Part shown: positions 25,354-34,589 of the stretch, piece by piece
Position numbering within the stretch: position 1 is the first letter of the stretch
Layout: the number at the start of each line of letters is the position of its first letter
Assembly: GCA_035507035.1 (NCBI GenBank)
Contig: DATJOJ010000055.1
Span: 3,866-67,865, forward strand
DNA: 64,000 nt
From: DATJOJ01 sp035507035
Lineage (GTDB): Bacteria; Acidobacteriota; Terriglobia; Terriglobales; Acidobacteriaceae
Direction of reading: 5' to 3'
Notes under the pieces: generated by a model
The model's database searches: none
What the model saw: only the letters and a program-made list of their open reading frames with translations
What the model was told of the DNA's origin: nothing
Program-made: the position numbers and the translations under genes

Positions 25354-26115
25354 ATGTCACAACTCAGGCTTTTGGTTAAGAACTCACTCTTTCCCCTTCG
25401 GCACGTTTTTCCGCGGCAACCGTTCTTGGATAAGCCGATCGCCACTTGGCCCGCGATCGTTGGGGTGGTCCACGATATCCGCGTGCCGCGAGGAGTTCGA
25501 CCGCAGCCGGTATCGTCTCCGGCGGGATACGCGAATATCAACATTATTCTCGCACTGGTGGAACGGGTAGCTTCGGTGCCCGGGGACCAGGCGGAGTGTG
25601 GCGTGTTTCGCGGATCGACACTGGTGCCCACCGCAATTTTTCTCAAGCAAAACAAGATCAAGAAGCACCTGTTTGGATTCGATTCGTTTCAGGGATTCGA
25701 CGAGTCGGTGACAAAAGACATGGCGCTGGGCGGTAGCAAAGACGAGCAGAGAAAAGTCGGAGGATTTTCGGAAACGTCGGAGGAGCTGGTTGGCGGGAAG
25801 TTGCGGCTGTTTGGCGCGGAGGGTAGCGTGACGCTGGTCCCGGGATATTTTCACAATTCCCTGCCAGCTTGCGCGAACAACCGGTTTTCGTTCGTCCATC
25901 TGGATTGTGATACTTACGATTCGTATAAAGAGTGTTTGTCGTTCTTTTATCCGCGGCTAAACCGGGGGGGCGTCGTTCTATTCGATGAATATAACGATCC
26001 GGCGTGGCCGGGGTGCAACATGGCGATTGATGAATTTCTGGCGGATAAACCCGAGAAACCGCAGCGAATTGAACGGGACAACTTCCAGAAGTTCTACATT
26101 GAAAAACGAGGCTAA
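25354..26115 (+). CDS. TylF/MycF-family O-methyltransferase
   Basis: 253 residues. The SAM-dependent fold is shown by PGDQAECGVFRGSTLVPTA (motif I region), HLFGFDSFQGFDE (TylF hallmark) and FVHLDCDTYDSYKECLSFFY (metal-binding DxD and motif). The family O-methylates sugars (macrocin in tylosin, mycinamicin) and is also found in surface polysaccharide loci. No good Shine-Dalgarno precedes the ATG. It probably methylates a sugar made in this cluster. Confidence 0.88.
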   Translation: MSQLRLLVKNSLFPLRHVFPRQPFLDKPIATWPAIVGVVHDIRVPRGVRPQPVSSPAGYANINIILALVERVASVPGDQAECGVFRGSTLVPTAIFLKQNKIKKHLFGFDSFQGFDESVTKDMALGGSKDEQRKVGGFSETSEELVGGKLRLFGAEGSVTLVPGYFHNSLPACANNRFSFVHLDCDTYDSYKECLSFFYPRLNRGGVVLFDEYNDPAWPGCNMAIDEFLADKPEKPQRIERDNFQKFYIEKRG

Positions 26116-26249
26116 CTAACTGATATGCGCAAACTTCTGCCTAGATATCGCAAGCGCTGAACAAAGCGCCAATTAGACGATTCCGATCGCAACGCGCAAA
26201 GGCGTTGCGCCATCCAACGCTCGAACTCAGTACTTCGTGACTCCCCATC

Positions 26250-27249
26250 ATGATTAAAGGCACGGCTATTGTAGTAACGTACAACTCTGCTGTTTGGACG
26301 GAACGCTGTTTGGAAGCGCTGCTCGCGCAGCAGGGATGGGAAGTGTTGATGATCGATAACGCTTCCGAAGACGATACTGTGAGCCGCGCGTTACGATTCG
26401 CGGGGCAGGCAAGAATTTATCGCAACTCGGTAAATACGGGTTTTGCCGGGGGAGTGAACCAGGGTGTGCGGTTGGCGAGCGGAGACACTTTGGCTCTGGT
26501 GAATCCTGATGCGGTGGCGGCGCCAGGCGCGCTGGATAAACTGGCGGAGTCGCTGTCGAGGCATAACGCCGGGGCAGTGGGCGGATTGCTCCTGGTGGAA
26601 GACGGAAAGCCGCAAACTGGCAACATGGTGCGGCGGCTGCCAACGTTGGGCAGCGCGTTGGCGGAGTTGCTGCTGCTGAACAATATTTGGCGGAGAAATC
26701 CGTGGAATCGGGCGTACCGGTGTTTAGATCTCGATTACACGAAGCCGCAAGAAGTGGAAAATCCGGCTGGGGCGTCTTTGATGTTTCGGCGCAGCGTTTG
26801 GGATGCCGTGGGTGGATTTGATGAGGGATTCTTCCCTGTGTGGTTTGAAGACGCCGATTTTTGCGCGTGCGTGCGCAAGGCGGGCTGGAAAATTATGTAT
26901 GAACCGACGGCAGTGTTCGATCATGGCCGCGCACAGCGTGAACCAAATCTCGTTCTACGATCACCAGCTGATCTGGTATCGGAACATGCTGCGATACTTT
27001 GGCAAGCATCGTGGGCCGATACAGCGCGCTATTTTGCGCGTGGGAATATTCTTTGGATTGATGGTGCGAGCCTTGTTATGTTTAGTGATGAAGCCGCCGA
27101 AAATCAGCCGTGAACAAGGCATCGTCGGATACATGCGTGCGGCATGGAATTGCGGCATTCGAGAGCAAAAAGCGGAGACCCAAGCTCCGCGATCGCTGAC
27201 GGCGCCAGCACCGGTGCTGGTCAGCGAGCGCAGCGCGCGCGCGTCGTAG
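26250..27249 (+). CDS. Family-2 glycosyltransferase, interrupted by a frameshift
   Basis: The reading frame 26250-27113 holds the GT-A core: AIVVTYNSAVWTERCL, VLMIDNASEDDT (nucleotide site), TLALVNPDAVAAPG (metal-binding DxD-like NPDA) and FEDADFCACVRKAGWKIMYE (acceptor and catalytic region). After TAVFDHG the frame turns into sequence without features. The +1 frame, open to 27249, continues with AHSVNQISFYDHQLIWYRNM and LRYFGKHRG, the normal end of rhamnosyltransferase-type enzymes. One extra base near 26927-26928 (GGCCGC) explains this. The repaired protein would be about 332 residues. This is either a sequencing error or a real mutation. It would add a sugar (rhamnose-like) to a surface glycan. 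Confidence 0.85.
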
Positions 27250-27255
27250 GCACTC

Positions 27256-27296
27256 CCCACCCAAGCCAAAACCTGGCTTGAATGGGTCACCCGTCC
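27256..27296. repeat. Repeat with inverted-repeat core, copy 1
   Basis: Begins CCCACCCAAGCC and ends GGCTTGAATGGGTCACCC. CCAAGCC pairs with GGCTTG to form a small hairpin. A near-identical second copy lies at 27422-27462. Both lie between the convergent glycosyltransferase and glycosidase genes and could act as bidirectional terminators. Confidence 0.75.
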
Positions 27297-27421
27297 TAGT
27301 TTTACTTCTATCGGCGTGGCTTAGAGGGGCGGAGGTTTGTTTGCGTCAGGCGCTGAAGAGCTGCGCCACCCAAAAGCTTCTCGACCGTTCGGGTTCTTAA
27401 AAGGCCACGCATCCTTTATTT

Positions 27422-27462
27422 CCCACCCAAGCCAAAACCGGGCTTGAGTGGGGCACCCGCCC
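27422..27462. repeat. Repeat with inverted-repeat core, copy 2
   Basis: CCCACCCAAGCCAAAACC then GGGCTTGAGTGGGGCACCC. It is in the same orientation as copy 1 (27256-27296) with only a few differences. The sequence GGGCTTGAGTGGG also occurs at 5375-5387, at the end of the BKACE gene. Confidence 0.75.
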
Positions 27463-27509
27463 ATGCAAAGCCCAAGACTCCACACAAAATGCGGAGGGCT
27501 GGGTCACCC

Positions 27510-28940
27510 CTATTTCATCTCCAATAGCACCGGTTTGGGGCCGACCTGAATTGTGCCCTTCTTGAGTTCGGTAACGCTCCCATCCAACTGGCGCTCGATG
27601 GTGAATTGTTTCTCGGGTTCGTAGCTAACGGTATCTTTCAGAGCGTCCCACACGAAGCGGCCGTGATAGGCGCCATTGTTTTTGGTGAAGTCGCAGACCA
27701 CCACGCTACCCGATTTCCAGCCGAGATCCTTCACGCTACATTCTTTGTCGAAGGTTGCGCCGAGCAGCCAGTTGCGCGTTTGCTCATAGACGGGCGCCGT
27801 CGGACAAAGGTAGCCTCTTTTTCCGTCTTTATTGGGGGTCGTGCAATTCCAGAGATAACTGTCGTCGGCCCACATCTGGCCGATGGGGCCGAGGTCCCAG
27901 CCGAAAAAGATGTACATCTTGACGTTTAAAGACGCGGTCAGGATTAGCGAGCGCGCGATCCAAGCGGAGCGCAGATTCCAGTCGGGCTTGTTATCGTCGG
28001 TGACCATGATGCCGGCGCCGCCGGGCCAGGCGTCTTCGGTGTCATAAAGCGGCTTGCCACGAGTGCTGACGTGCTTGTTGGCGATGGCCTGGAGTTGGTG
28101 TACAAAGTCGATCTGGTTTTCCGGCGGATAGGCGTAGCCGTGAAAAGAAACGCCATCGACCAGCGAGGGACCGTATTGATCGAGCGCAGTGAAGTAATCC
28201 TCGGTCCAGGAGGCGAAATCGGCCGAGCCGCGCGGCGAGCAGGAGCAGGTATTAGCGGGAAGAATGATTGCATTGGGGATGATGCTCTTCACAACGTCGT
28301 GAAAGTCTTTGGTCATGCGCGCCCACTGTTTGAAAGTCCAATAACGAGGATTCGAGGAACGAATGTTGGGCGCTTCATTCCATAGTTCCCAATACTTGAT
28401 CTTGCTGCCATAACGGGTGGCGACGGCGGTGATGAAATCTTTGAAAGTTTTGTTAGTGCCGTCGGCGTCGCCGCTGCCCACGCGGGCATCGATGTCGGCC
28501 GGCGGATCGCAGAGCCCGACAGAATTCCATCCGCAATCTTCGTCAGCGGGACCATCGCAGGTGGCCTCGGGAATTCCCTTCCCCTTGCAACGCGGGCCGC
28601 GATTGGAAATCCAACCGGCAGTGTCGTAGACGGTAAACATGACTTCGACGCCGTGGGCGGCGGCATCGTTGACCAACTTGTCCATATCACCGTCTTCGCG
28701 GTTTCGCCGAAAGTGATAGCAGGGATTGTTGGGATCAGTTCCACCGGCGCAAGTTTCAAGATCATCCCAGGTGACGCGGTCGCTGACGGTACGGCGAATG
28801 TAAAAAGGAACAGTGGGCCAAGGTTCTCCGTGAGTGTATTTATTGATATGAAGTCCGAAGAAGTTTTCCTGTACCTGCGCCGAGCAGGGCATTAAGAGCA
28901 AGGACGCACTCAACAAGAAGAGTGCCAACACCGTCTTCAT
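27510..28940 (-). CDS. Secreted clan GH-A glycoside hydrolase
   Basis: 476 residues with a signal peptide (MKTVLALFLLSASLLLMPCSAQ). It is a TIM-barrel glycosidase. YWELWNEAP gives the acid/base Glu189 and LYDTEDAWP gives the nucleophile Glu302, the two-Glu arrangement of clan GH-A (GH39/GH5-like). Six or more Cys in the first 150 residues suggest disulfides. The exact family and substrate cannot be fixed by eye; beta-xylosidase or endoglucanase-like activity is plausible. It is divergent from a PQQ-like propeller gene. Confidence 0.8.
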   Translation of the reverse strand: MKTVLALFLLSASLLLMPCSAQVQENFFGLHINKYTHGEPWPTVPFYIRRTVSDRVTWDDLETCAGGTDPNNPCYHFRRNREDGDMDKLVNDAAAHGVEVMFTVYDTAGWISNRGPRCKGKGIPEATCDGPADEDCGWNSVGLCDPPADIDARVGSGDADGTNKTFKDFITAVATRYGSKIKYWELWNEAPNIRSSNPRYWTFKQWARMTKDFHDVVKSIIPNAIILPANTCSCSPRGSADFASWTEDYFTALDQYGPSLVDGVSFHGYAYPPENQIDFVHQLQAIANKHVSTRGKPLYDTEDAWPGGAGIMVTDDNKPDWNLRSAWIARSLILTASLNVKMYIFFGWDLGPIGQMWADDSYLWNCTTPNKDGKRGYLCPTAPVYEQTRNWLLGATFDKECSVKDLGWKSGSVVVCDFTKNNGAYHGRFVWDALKDTVSYEPEKQFTIERQLDGSVTELKKGTIQVGPKPVLLEMK

Positions 28941-29051
28941 ACGAAGGTTCTCCTGGGGAAAATTGGTGAGGTGTTCAAGCGGGCAGAGATCTCCACGCCA
29001 GTATTGGCAAACTGAATGGGAAGCTTTTTCACAGGCGATCTGGTGTACGGT

Positions 29052-29068
29052 ATGGCGATCTTCGCCAT
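29052..29068. repeat. Small hairpin with an ATGGCGA core
   Basis: ATGGCGA (29052-29058), loop TCT, TCGCCAT (29062-29068). It shares its core with the larger hairpin at 3739-3769. It lies in the promoter region between the glycosidase and propeller genes. Confidence 0.5.
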
Positions 29069-29209
29069 CTTAGCATAGGGTTTTTGGGGTCGTTCGTTGC
29101 AGACAAGCCTTTGGACGAGGATTTCATGGCGCAAGGACTGTCTTTCTTCTCATTCCAGAAAGAGCTTGTCTGTGGTCTAGTCAGCACGACCGCCCCCCGG
29201 AGGGTAAAA

Positions 29210-30919
29210 ATGTCGTCGAATGCACGCTTCGCGGTTCTGGTGCTCTGCCTCAGTTTCGCTGTAGCCGCATCGCTGAACGCTCAAGTGAACGTGGTCACGT
29301 CACGGAACGACATCTCCCGCGATGGATGGAATTCCAGTGAAACCGTGCTGAATCAAAGCAACGTAAATTCCGCGACTTTTGGCAAAATCTGCTCGGCGGT
29401 GGTGGACGGCCAACTGTACGCCCAACCTTTGGTAATTTCGATTCTCGGAAAAAACACGATTTTTTTAGGGACAATGAATGGAAATGTGTACGCGATCGAT
29501 GGGAGCAATTGCAGCCAACTGGGACACGTGTCGCTGATTCCAGCCAACGAAGAGCCGGTGCAGTGCGTCGACCTGAACTCGGGGCATTGCGCAATTATCA
29601 ATCCGCTTATCGGCGTCTTGAGCACGCCAGTGATCGACATCGCGTCGAAGACAATCTATGTCTCGATGGAAACCGAGTCGACATCACGTTCTTGCCAAAG
29701 CAGCCATGCAGAAGCGTGCTTTATCCATCGGTTGCATGCGCTGGATTTGACGACGCTGGCGGAAAAGTTTAACGGCCCAGTCATTATTTCTGGCAGTTTT
29801 GGAAATGCCACGTTTACCCCGCGGGAACATATTCAAAGACCGGGGTTGCTCGAGTTGGCAAACGTGATGCCCAACGGGGACGGTGCTATTTATCTCGGGT
29901 TTGCGGCGATCGCGGGATACGGTAAGCCGGGAAAAAGCATTCCGCAAGGATGGGTATTTGGCTACGATGCGCAAAATCTGGCGGCGACGCCGGTCGCGTG
30001 GAGCAGCACACCAAACGGCGAAGGCGGCGGAGTCTGGCAATCGGGCGGAGGCCTAGCCGCCGGACTGGATGGGCCGCAGGGAAACACTTATTTGTATGTG
30101 GCGACCGGCGACGGAACGTTTGATGTGAATAACGGAGGAGTCGATTATGGAGACAGCTTTCTAAAGCTGACACCGCAACTGACGACTGTGGCGAATGGAT
30201 TCTTCACTCCCTTCAATCAGGCGTGTCTTGATCCGACGGATGAGGATTTTGGCTCCGGCGGAGTCCTGCTGACGCCGAACATCACGTCGAAATACTACGC
30301 GATCACCGCCTCCAAGACGGGTGAGGTGTTTGTGATGGACCGGGCCAATCCAGGAGGCTACATGCCGCCGAAGAACCACACTTGCCCGGCCATGGGAACC
30401 AACCGGAACCAGGAATATTTTCGGGGAGCCACCCACCAGTACTTCACAACGCCTACCTATTGGAATCGGTATCTGTATTACGTGGCGAACCAGTCGCCGT
30501 TGGTCCGTTATACGCTCAGTCTCTCGTGCAATCCTGGGCCAGTCTGCACGACCGGCATGGCGAGGACGAGGTTCACCTTCGGAGTTGGGACCTTGCCCGC
30601 GATCTCTTCCTCGGGAAATACGAGCGGGACAGCAATCATTTGGGGAGCGAGCGGAAATGGCTGGCCGGGAGCGAACGGACCAGCGCCAGCGGTGCTTTAT
30701 GCGCTCGATGCGGAGCACGAAAATCCAACGGGAACGGTGCCGGAGTTGTGGGACAGCACGCAATGTCCGACGCGAGACGGGGCGGGAAACGCGGTTAAGT
30801 TTGTGACGCCTACAGTGGCGAATGGAATGGTATATCTGGGAACGATGGACCCAACCGATCCGACGAATACGCGCGGCGAACTGGACGTGTATGGATTGAC
30901 CAAAGCAGCGTGCAACTAG
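29210..30919 (+). CDS. Secreted PQQ-like beta-propeller protein (paralogue)
   Basis: 569 residues from the ATG at 29210, preceded by GGAGGG with 5-6 nt spacing; an ATG at 29084 would add 42 unconserved residues. The signal peptide is MSSNARFAVLVLCLSFAVAAS. Blades match the protein at 18190-20208: DGWNSSETVLNQSNVNSATF, DGQLYAQPLVI, LSTPVIDIASKTIYVS, GGVLLTPNI and VKFVTPTVANGMVYLG. Function is unknown; a propeller for binding or electron transfer outside the cell is likely. It is about 100 residues shorter than its paralogue. Confidence 0.8.
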   Translation: MSSNARFAVLVLCLSFAVAASLNAQVNVVTSRNDISRDGWNSSETVLNQSNVNSATFGKICSAVVDGQLYAQPLVISILGKNTIFLGTMNGNVYAIDGSNCSQLGHVSLIPANEEPVQCVDLNSGHCAIINPLIGVLSTPVIDIASKTIYVSMETESTSRSCQSSHAEACFIHRLHALDLTTLAEKFNGPVIISGSFGNATFTPREHIQRPGLLELANVMPNGDGAIYLGFAAIAGYGKPGKSIPQGWVFGYDAQNLAATPVAWSSTPNGEGGGVWQSGGGLAAGLDGPQGNTYLYVATGDGTFDVNNGGVDYGDSFLKLTPQLTTVANGFFTPFNQACLDPTDEDFGSGGVLLTPNITSKYYAITASKTGEVFVMDRANPGGYMPPKNHTCPAMGTNRNQEYFRGATHQYFTTPTYWNRYLYYVANQSPLVRYTLSLSCNPGPVCTTGMARTRFTFGVGTLPAISSSGNTSGTAIIWGASGNGWPGANGPAPAVLYALDAEHENPTGTVPELWDSTQCPTRDGAGNAVKFVTPTVANGMVYLGTMDPTDPTNTRGELDVYGLTKAACN

Positions 30920-31089
30920 CTGCTGTTGCTTCATAAGATAGGACTAGGACAACTTCCGCCCTGAGCTTGTATACAAAACCAAGCTGAGAACTTCTATGAC
31001 GTCCGGCATTGGCGCGCCTCCTATACGGGACGGGGCACGTTGTCATCGCCCATTTTCTACATCAGCACCTACACAACTAAGCCACCGCT

Positions 31090-31497
31090 TTAATTCCGCG
31101 TCAGTTCGCTCTCGACAGTACCGGTAATGGTGAGAAAGCGAATGGTACCGGCATCATCCTGGAAAACCAGGGCGGTGTTACCGTTGTTGACAACGGCGGT
31201 CACGAGATGGCCGTAGGATTTGGGAATCCCGCCGTGCGTGGGGGCTTTGTCGTAGCGGGCCAGCTCGCCCTCTTTCATGCCGGTGACGCTGACGAAACGG
31301 ATCACTCCGGACGAATCCTCGAAAACCAGGCCGGTGCCGATTTGATCGGCAATTGCGGCCACGAGCCGTCCATAGGACTTGGGTACGCTGCCCTGGCTAG
31401 GCGCGGCATGAACCACGGGCATTCCTCTGCTTCCCGCGAAGTAGCCGAGAGTCAATAAAAGAGCAGCCGAGAGCATCAGCAAAATGCGTTTACGCAT
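31090..31497 (-). CDS. Small secreted protein with two 44-residue repeats
   Basis: 135 residues. After a signal-anchor or signal peptide (ILLMLSAALLLTLGYFAG) the protein consists of two tandem copies: residues 38-81 (PKSYGRLVAAIA, then VFEDSSGVIRFVSVTG) and 91-134 (PKSYGHLVTAVV, then VFQDDAGTIRFLTITG). The copies share about half of their residues, with no gap between them apart from a short linker. This is an internal duplication of a beta-rich unit. I do not recognise the family. Confidence 0.75.
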   Translation of the reverse strand: MRKRILLMLSAALLLTLGYFAGSRGMPVVHAAPSQGSVPKSYGRLVAAIADQIGTGLVFEDSSGVIRFVSVTGMKEGELARYDKAPTHGGIPKSYGHLVTAVVNNGNTALVFQDDAGTIRFLTITGTVESELTRN

Positions 31498-31528
31498 GAG
31501 CAGTGCGATCTCCCTTCCTGGGACCAGT

Positions 31529-33109
31529 TTAATTGGGCTCGACCAGAATTTTATGCATCATGCCCAGATCTTCGTGTAACAGGATATGACAGTGAAACAC
31601 GAAGGTTCCGGCGATCGTAGGATCGCGGAAATCCATCAACAACTTCACACTATGATAAGGAGTGCCGGGGCCTTCCCAGAAGGGGATGGGGATGGTATCC
31701 ATCAGGTCCTGATTGGCGGCCGGCTTGCCATCGATTTCCAGCACCTTAAAATGAATCTGGTGGATGTGAAACGCGTGTGTCTCCAGGGCGCGATTTTCGA
31801 TGGTCCACTCCTCGACGGCTCCGACCTTGGTGGTGATGACTGGCTTCTCTTCAGGCTGAAAGACGCGCTGCTTGTCACCGTCGACCGTGATGTAGAACTG
31901 GATGGGACCGTTGGTGCCACCAAATTCCTCCGAGAAATACAACTTGCGATTCGCAGTCACGGTCGCGGTGGATAAATCGGTGTATTTGGTGGCCAGCTGA
32001 GCCGGAGACGCAGGAGCTGCCGGCATCTTGGAAACTTGAGAGCCTTTCTCCGGGTCATTAGTCAGCTGAATCTGGCCGAGAATCTGTTCCAGGTCCGGAT
32101 TGCCGGTGGGGCCAGTGGAATAAGACTGAGTGAGGAACTGCGCCTGGCTGCCACTGGGAGGCGCGACGACGACGAATTCGGCGCGACCGGCGGGCGGGAT
32201 GAGAACCGACGTCTCCATTCTCGCGTGTGCCAAAGGATATCCGTCGAGTGCGATCAACTCGAACTGGGCCGGCGTACCGTTGACCACAAATTGCAACTGC
32301 AAGAAGTCCTGAATGGTGGCATTGGTAACGCGCCAGAACTGTTTTTCACCCGGCTTCATTTGAATGATCGGTGAAGGTGAGTTGGGAAAAGCCGCAACCT
32401 GATAGTTAATACTCAACTGATAGGGGCCCGGAATCCATGGAACCAGATACTGTTGGCGAATTGTGAAAACGCGCTCGGTAAGACCCGCGACCTGGGGATA
32501 GAGCTTTTCAATGCCGTTTACAATCAGAGCACCCGCCGCGCCGCCATTCACCTGAAATTCGGTAAAGCCGTGAATGTGGGGATGGTACCAATAGAGACCA
32601 GACGGCTCCTGCTTGGGAATCTGCATGTCATATCGGAAGCCGGGGGTGCCGGGCTCAATCAGAGTATTAATGACGTCGTCCTGGTGGCAGATGGGCGGAA
32701 CGTTGAGGCCGTGAAAATGCACGTTGGTTGAACTTATGGTGACGGGGCCGTTGTCACCGCAAATCTTTCCCGAGGGAGGCATATCCATCTTCATCCCGTC
32801 CGGATCACTCTCTTGGATGTGATTCTTGATTCCCAAAACCAGGAAATCACCGGGATTCAGGCGCAAGGTGGGCGATTCGACATAGCCTGATCCGGTATTG
32901 TAGCTATAGCAGTAATGGGTATAGCCGAAAACATCGACGGAGTGGCCCATGATGAAATCGGCATTAAGCGTGCCATTCTGCGAGTTGAGACTTAAGGCGT
33001 CGCGCACCACCGTGCCAGGATTGGGGCGAGCAGGACATTGGGCAACGACACTGACATAAGAAAAACCGCAGACGAGGACCCCGAGCAAGAATCGCGAAAT
33101 CGTACGCAA
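31529..33109 (-). CDS. Secreted multicopper oxidase
   Basis: About 526 residues, using TTG at 33109 because AGGAGG lies 6 nt before it and a normal signal peptide follows (RTISRFLLGVLVCGFSYVSV); the open frame extends to GTG 33145 and ATG 33139. Copper sites are complete: VHFHGLN, WYHPHIHG, HAFHIHQIHF and FHCHILLHEDLGMMHKI. This matches laccase-like or CueO-like three-cupredoxin oxidases, which oxidise phenols or metal ions outside the cytoplasm. It follows the 392-residue propeller gene on the same strand with 56 bp between them. Confidence 0.9.
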   Translation of the reverse strand: MRTISRFLLGVLVCGFSYVSVVAQCPARPNPGTVVRDALSLNSQNGTLNADFIMGHSVDVFGYTHYCYSYNTGSGYVESPTLRLNPGDFLVLGIKNHIQESDPDGMKMDMPPSGKICGDNGPVTISSTNVHFHGLNVPPICHQDDVINTLIEPGTPGFRYDMQIPKQEPSGLYWYHPHIHGFTEFQVNGGAAGALIVNGIEKLYPQVAGLTERVFTIRQQYLVPWIPGPYQLSINYQVAAFPNSPSPIIQMKPGEKQFWRVTNATIQDFLQLQFVVNGTPAQFELIALDGYPLAHARMETSVLIPPAGRAEFVVVAPPSGSQAQFLTQSYSTGPTGNPDLEQILGQIQLTNDPEKGSQVSKMPAAPASPAQLATKYTDLSTATVTANRKLYFSEEFGGTNGPIQFYITVDGDKQRVFQPEEKPVITTKVGAVEEWTIENRALETHAFHIHQIHFKVLEIDGKPAANQDLMDTIPIPFWEGPGTPYHSVKLLMDFRDPTIAGTFVFHCHILLHEDLGMMHKILVEPN

Positions 33110-33165
33110 ATCAGACCTCCTCAAACTTCCTACAATCATCAGCACGCCAAACCTAGTCTAGTGCT

Positions 33166-34344
33166 CTAGAACGAACGCGGAGGATACGAGGCAATCGAAA
33201 GTAACCCGGGGCTATAAGGATCGCTCACCGGGGAATTGGGGGCCTCGCGCAAAGAACATTTGCCAGCGAGCGAGGTGACTCGAACCTCGGCGATGGAAGA
33301 TGGTGAACCGAACTCCGCGATATAAACCTGGTCGCCAGTTCCCGTATTCGTGGCCAGGCTCAAGCCAGCCAGGTAAGAATAGTTCTGGACATAACCGTTC
33401 AAGAAGTTCGAAAGACAACCGGGGGAAACTTTGCCGGTTTTCTTATCGAAATACGCGGCTCCCAGGCGATCCGCTTGAGTGCCGACAACGTATAAGAGAG
33501 TCTCATCCGGGCTCAGCATGATATTGCTGGAATTAATTCCGGTGGTTGATTGATAGACAACCGTCTTGGTCAAGAGCCCAGAAGAAATGTCAGAGACTTC
33601 GACGACGGCCGCCGTCGAAGTGTCACCGAAGATTGCAAAATGCCCGTCGGCGGTGATGTCGATCGCGCTGGGATAGGTGGCTCCCTGCGAGCTGTTATAC
33701 GCGCTGGAGTTCTGTTCGTCGCCATTGGGAACGGGTGTGCCGCCGGCAATATTAAAGGACGCGATGGAGCCGTCGCCGAAAGTGGCAACCAGAATGTCTC
33801 CGTGAATGGCCATAGCGTCGATGACTCCGCCTTGCAGCCCGGCGACCGAGATGTCATTCACAAAAGTAAGACCACAACCGGGTTGCAGTTGGAAAGTACC
33901 GATGGTGTTGGAGTCGCTGAAGCTGGCATACAAATATTGCGAGTTCAGCGCCAGGCCGATGCCATTGGTTGTGCCTTGATCGCCTGAGGAGCCTGAGGCA
34001 ATGGCGCCGACAGCACCCGTCTGGAGAACGACACCGACGATAAAACCGTCAAAGGCCTCAGAGAAATAGGCGCATTCGTAACCGGGCATGTTCGTGGTCA
34101 GCACCCGATCCATGCCGAAATACCCGCCGCCAATACCGTAGCCGCCGGGACGGATCGATTCCTGGTAGGTCAGCTGGCCGCCGGGCGAGATCGAGTAGAT
34201 CGAGATGCCATTCAGCAGGTTGGGAGGGACATCATCGTTGGTGATGACGTAGTGATCGACGCCGGAAGCGAAGATGCTGGTTAAGCACAATCCCAGGAGC
34301 AAGATTGTCACGCGGAATGACAAAAAGCGGAAGGATGCCTTCAT
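33166..34344 (-). CDS. Secreted beta-propeller protein (lactonase-like)
   Basis: 392 residues with a signal peptide (FRVTILLLGLCLTSIFASG). The mature protein shows repeated blades such as GISIYSISPGGQLTY, NGIGLALNSQYLYASFSDS, TYPSAIDITADGHFAIFG and SSNIMLSPDETLLYVVG. This resembles the seven-bladed 6-phosphogluconolactonase-like fold, but no active-site residues of the enzyme are evident, so no enzymatic function is assigned. It is upstream of the multicopper oxidase and probably in its transcription unit. Confidence 0.75.
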   Translation of the reverse strand: MKASFRFLSFRVTILLLGLCLTSIFASGVDHYVITNDDVPPNLLNGISIYSISPGGQLTYQESIRPGGYGIGGGYFGMDRVLTTNMPGYECAYFSEAFDGFIVGVVLQTGAVGAIASGSSGDQGTTNGIGLALNSQYLYASFSDSNTIGTFQLQPGCGLTFVNDISVAGLQGGVIDAMAIHGDILVATFGDGSIASFNIAGGTPVPNGDEQNSSAYNSSQGATYPSAIDITADGHFAIFGDTSTAAVVEVSDISSGLLTKTVVYQSTTGINSSNIMLSPDETLLYVVGTQADRLGAAYFDKKTGKVSPGCLSNFLNGYVQNYSYLAGLSLATNTGTGDQVYIAEFGSPSSIAEVRVTSLAGKCSLREAPNSPVSDPYSPGLLSIASYPPRSF

Positions 34345-34472
34345 AGCTGATCCTTGCAGAGCAACCTAATGACCCAAAACAGCTAACCATATGTCAAGGA
34401 GGGATTCAAGAATATTCACGTGATTTTACAAATCAGTTACAGAAGGTGAAAACATTTGCGAACTAAAGGGAA

Positions 34473-34508
34473 ACGGAAGCCATAGTAGCTCTGTAAGGCA
34501 GCTTCCGT
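34473..34508 (-). terminator. Hairpin downstream of the TetR gene
   Basis: ACGGAAGC (34473-34480) and GCTTCCGT (34501-34508) form a perfect 8-bp stem with a 20-nt loop, about 80 bp after the tetR stop. There is no T-run. A possible terminator. Confidence 0.35.
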
Positions 34509-34589
34509 CGCGGGTTGTCTGCTGCTGCAGGTCGTGGGGAGGTGGTTCTGAGGCGCGCTTGCCGGTGTGAAGTGAGAAGAAAGAGTTAG

